Shown: positions 5,602 to 6,015 of the stretch, piece after piece
Layout: each line of letters starts with the position of its first letter
Position numbering within the stretch: position 1 is the first letter of the stretch
Assembly: GCA_016196515.1 (NCBI GenBank)
Contig: JACPXN010000115.1
Location: forward strand, 1-6,015
DNA length: 6,015 nt
Direction: 5' to 3'
Source: Candidatus Omnitrophota bacterium
GTDB lineage: Bacteria; Omnitrophota; Gorgyraeia; Zapsychrales; Fredricksoniimonadaceae
Made by a program: the position numbers and the translations under genes
Notes under the pieces: generated by a model
What the model saw: the letters and a program-made list of their open reading frames with translations, nothing else
What the model was told of the DNA's origin: nothing
Databases searched by the model: none

Positions 5602-6015
5602 TATCTTTTCCCCATCACGGCGCCGGCCTCCTGCCGGGCCCAGGCATCGGCCGCCAGAACGTCCGCGACCGTCGCAGACGCAATTATTTTATGCCGGCGG
5701 ACGATTTTTTCAACCACTTTATAAATGGCCGTAAAACCGATCTTCCCTCCGAGGAATTCTTCCACCGCTTCCTCATCCGCGGCATTGAGCACGCACGGCA
5801 GCGTGCCGCCCGAACGCGCCGCTTCAAACGCCAGTCCCAAAGCCGGGAATTTCTTCAGGTCCGGTTTTTGAAAATTCAACTGTTTCAATCCCGCCAGGTC
5901 CAGGCGCCGCAAACCCGTGGGCAGACGCTCGGGATAGGTCAACGCATACTGAATGGGCAAACGCATGTCGGTCACGCCCAGCTGGGCCAACATGGACCCG
6001 TCCTCAAATTCCACC
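5601..6015 (-). CDS. dxr: 1-deoxy-D-xylulose-5-phosphate reductoisomerase, C-terminal part (5' end beyond the right edge)
   Basis: DXR converts 1-deoxy-D-xylulose 5-phosphate to 2-C-methyl-D-erythritol 4-phosphate with NADPH, the committed step of the MEP isoprenoid pathway. Only about the last 138 codons are here. The fragment opens with VEFEDGSMLAQLGVTDMRLP, the conserved stretch after the catalytic domain, followed by PIQYALTYPERLP and the helical C-terminal domain with VLNAADEEAVEEFLGGKIGFTAI. The usual family text at that last block is LNAANE; here Asn is Asp. The frame is open to the window edge, and the GTG at 6014 is an internal Val codon, not the start. The stop TAA shares its last A with the rseP ATG, giving a one-base overlap typical of coupled translation. 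The placement before rseP is common in bacteria. Confidence 0.96.
   Translation of the reverse strand, partial: VEFEDGSMLAQLGVTDMRLPIQYALTYPERLPTGLRRLDLAGLKQLNFQKPDLKKFPALGLAFEAARSGGTLPCVLNAADEEAVEEFLGGKIGFTAIYKVVEKIVRRHKIIASATVADVLAADAWARQEAGAVMGKR
5610..5613 (-). promoter_or_regulatory. rseP ribosome-binding site inside the dxr end
   Basis: GGGG on the minus strand, within the last dxr codons, is 8 bases from the first rseP ATG (5601) and 11 from the second (5598). The spacing favours the first ATG. Confidence 0.5.

Overview
The window is a compact block of seven bacterial housekeeping genes, all on the minus strand, so transcription runs from high to low coordinates. In order of transcription it holds the 3' end of dxr (isoprenoid precursor synthesis), rseP (site-2 intramembrane protease), a CpaF/TadA-type secretion ATPase gene, proS (prolyl-tRNA synthetase), rimP (30S ribosome maturation), nusA (transcription elongation/termination factor) and the 5' part of a gene that is most likely infB (initiation factor IF2). 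Neighbouring genes overlap by 1 or 13 bases or are separated by 5 to 16 bases. There is no room for internal promoters or terminators outside coding DNA, and no gene-free stretch longer than 16 bases. The layout reads as one operon entered from beyond the right edge and leaving at the left edge.

The order dxr-rseP-proS-rimP-nusA-infB is a widespread bacterial arrangement linking envelope precursor supply and envelope proteolysis to the translation/transcription machinery. Two things depart from the usual form. A full-length CpaF-family ATPase is wedged between rseP and proS with no other Tad/type IV pilus genes in view. The prolyl-tRNA synthetase lacks the INS editing domain. The genes look intact. 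Moderately GC-rich DNA, short NusA, single-PDZ RseP and a CpaF gene in this cluster suggest an uncultured Gram-negative-type lineage; Omnitrophota or a relative is my best guess, held with low confidence because no marker here is diagnostic.

The most unusual signal lies below gene scale. GC-rich perfect palindromes sit inside three successive coding sequences (proS, rimP, nusA), in frame, in linker or tail positions. The rimP and nusA copies share the same 7-base arms (CCCCGCC / GGCGGGG), the same flanking GGCCGAC on one side and the same CCGCGG on the other. The proS copy shares GGCCGAC and its inverted partner GTCGGCC with the nusA copy. In rimP the element accounts neatly for a seven-residue insertion in a conserved domain. 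This looks like a small dispersed palindromic repeat family that tolerates insertion into genes. Separately, a perfect 12-base-arm hairpin lies in the KH1-coding part of nusA.
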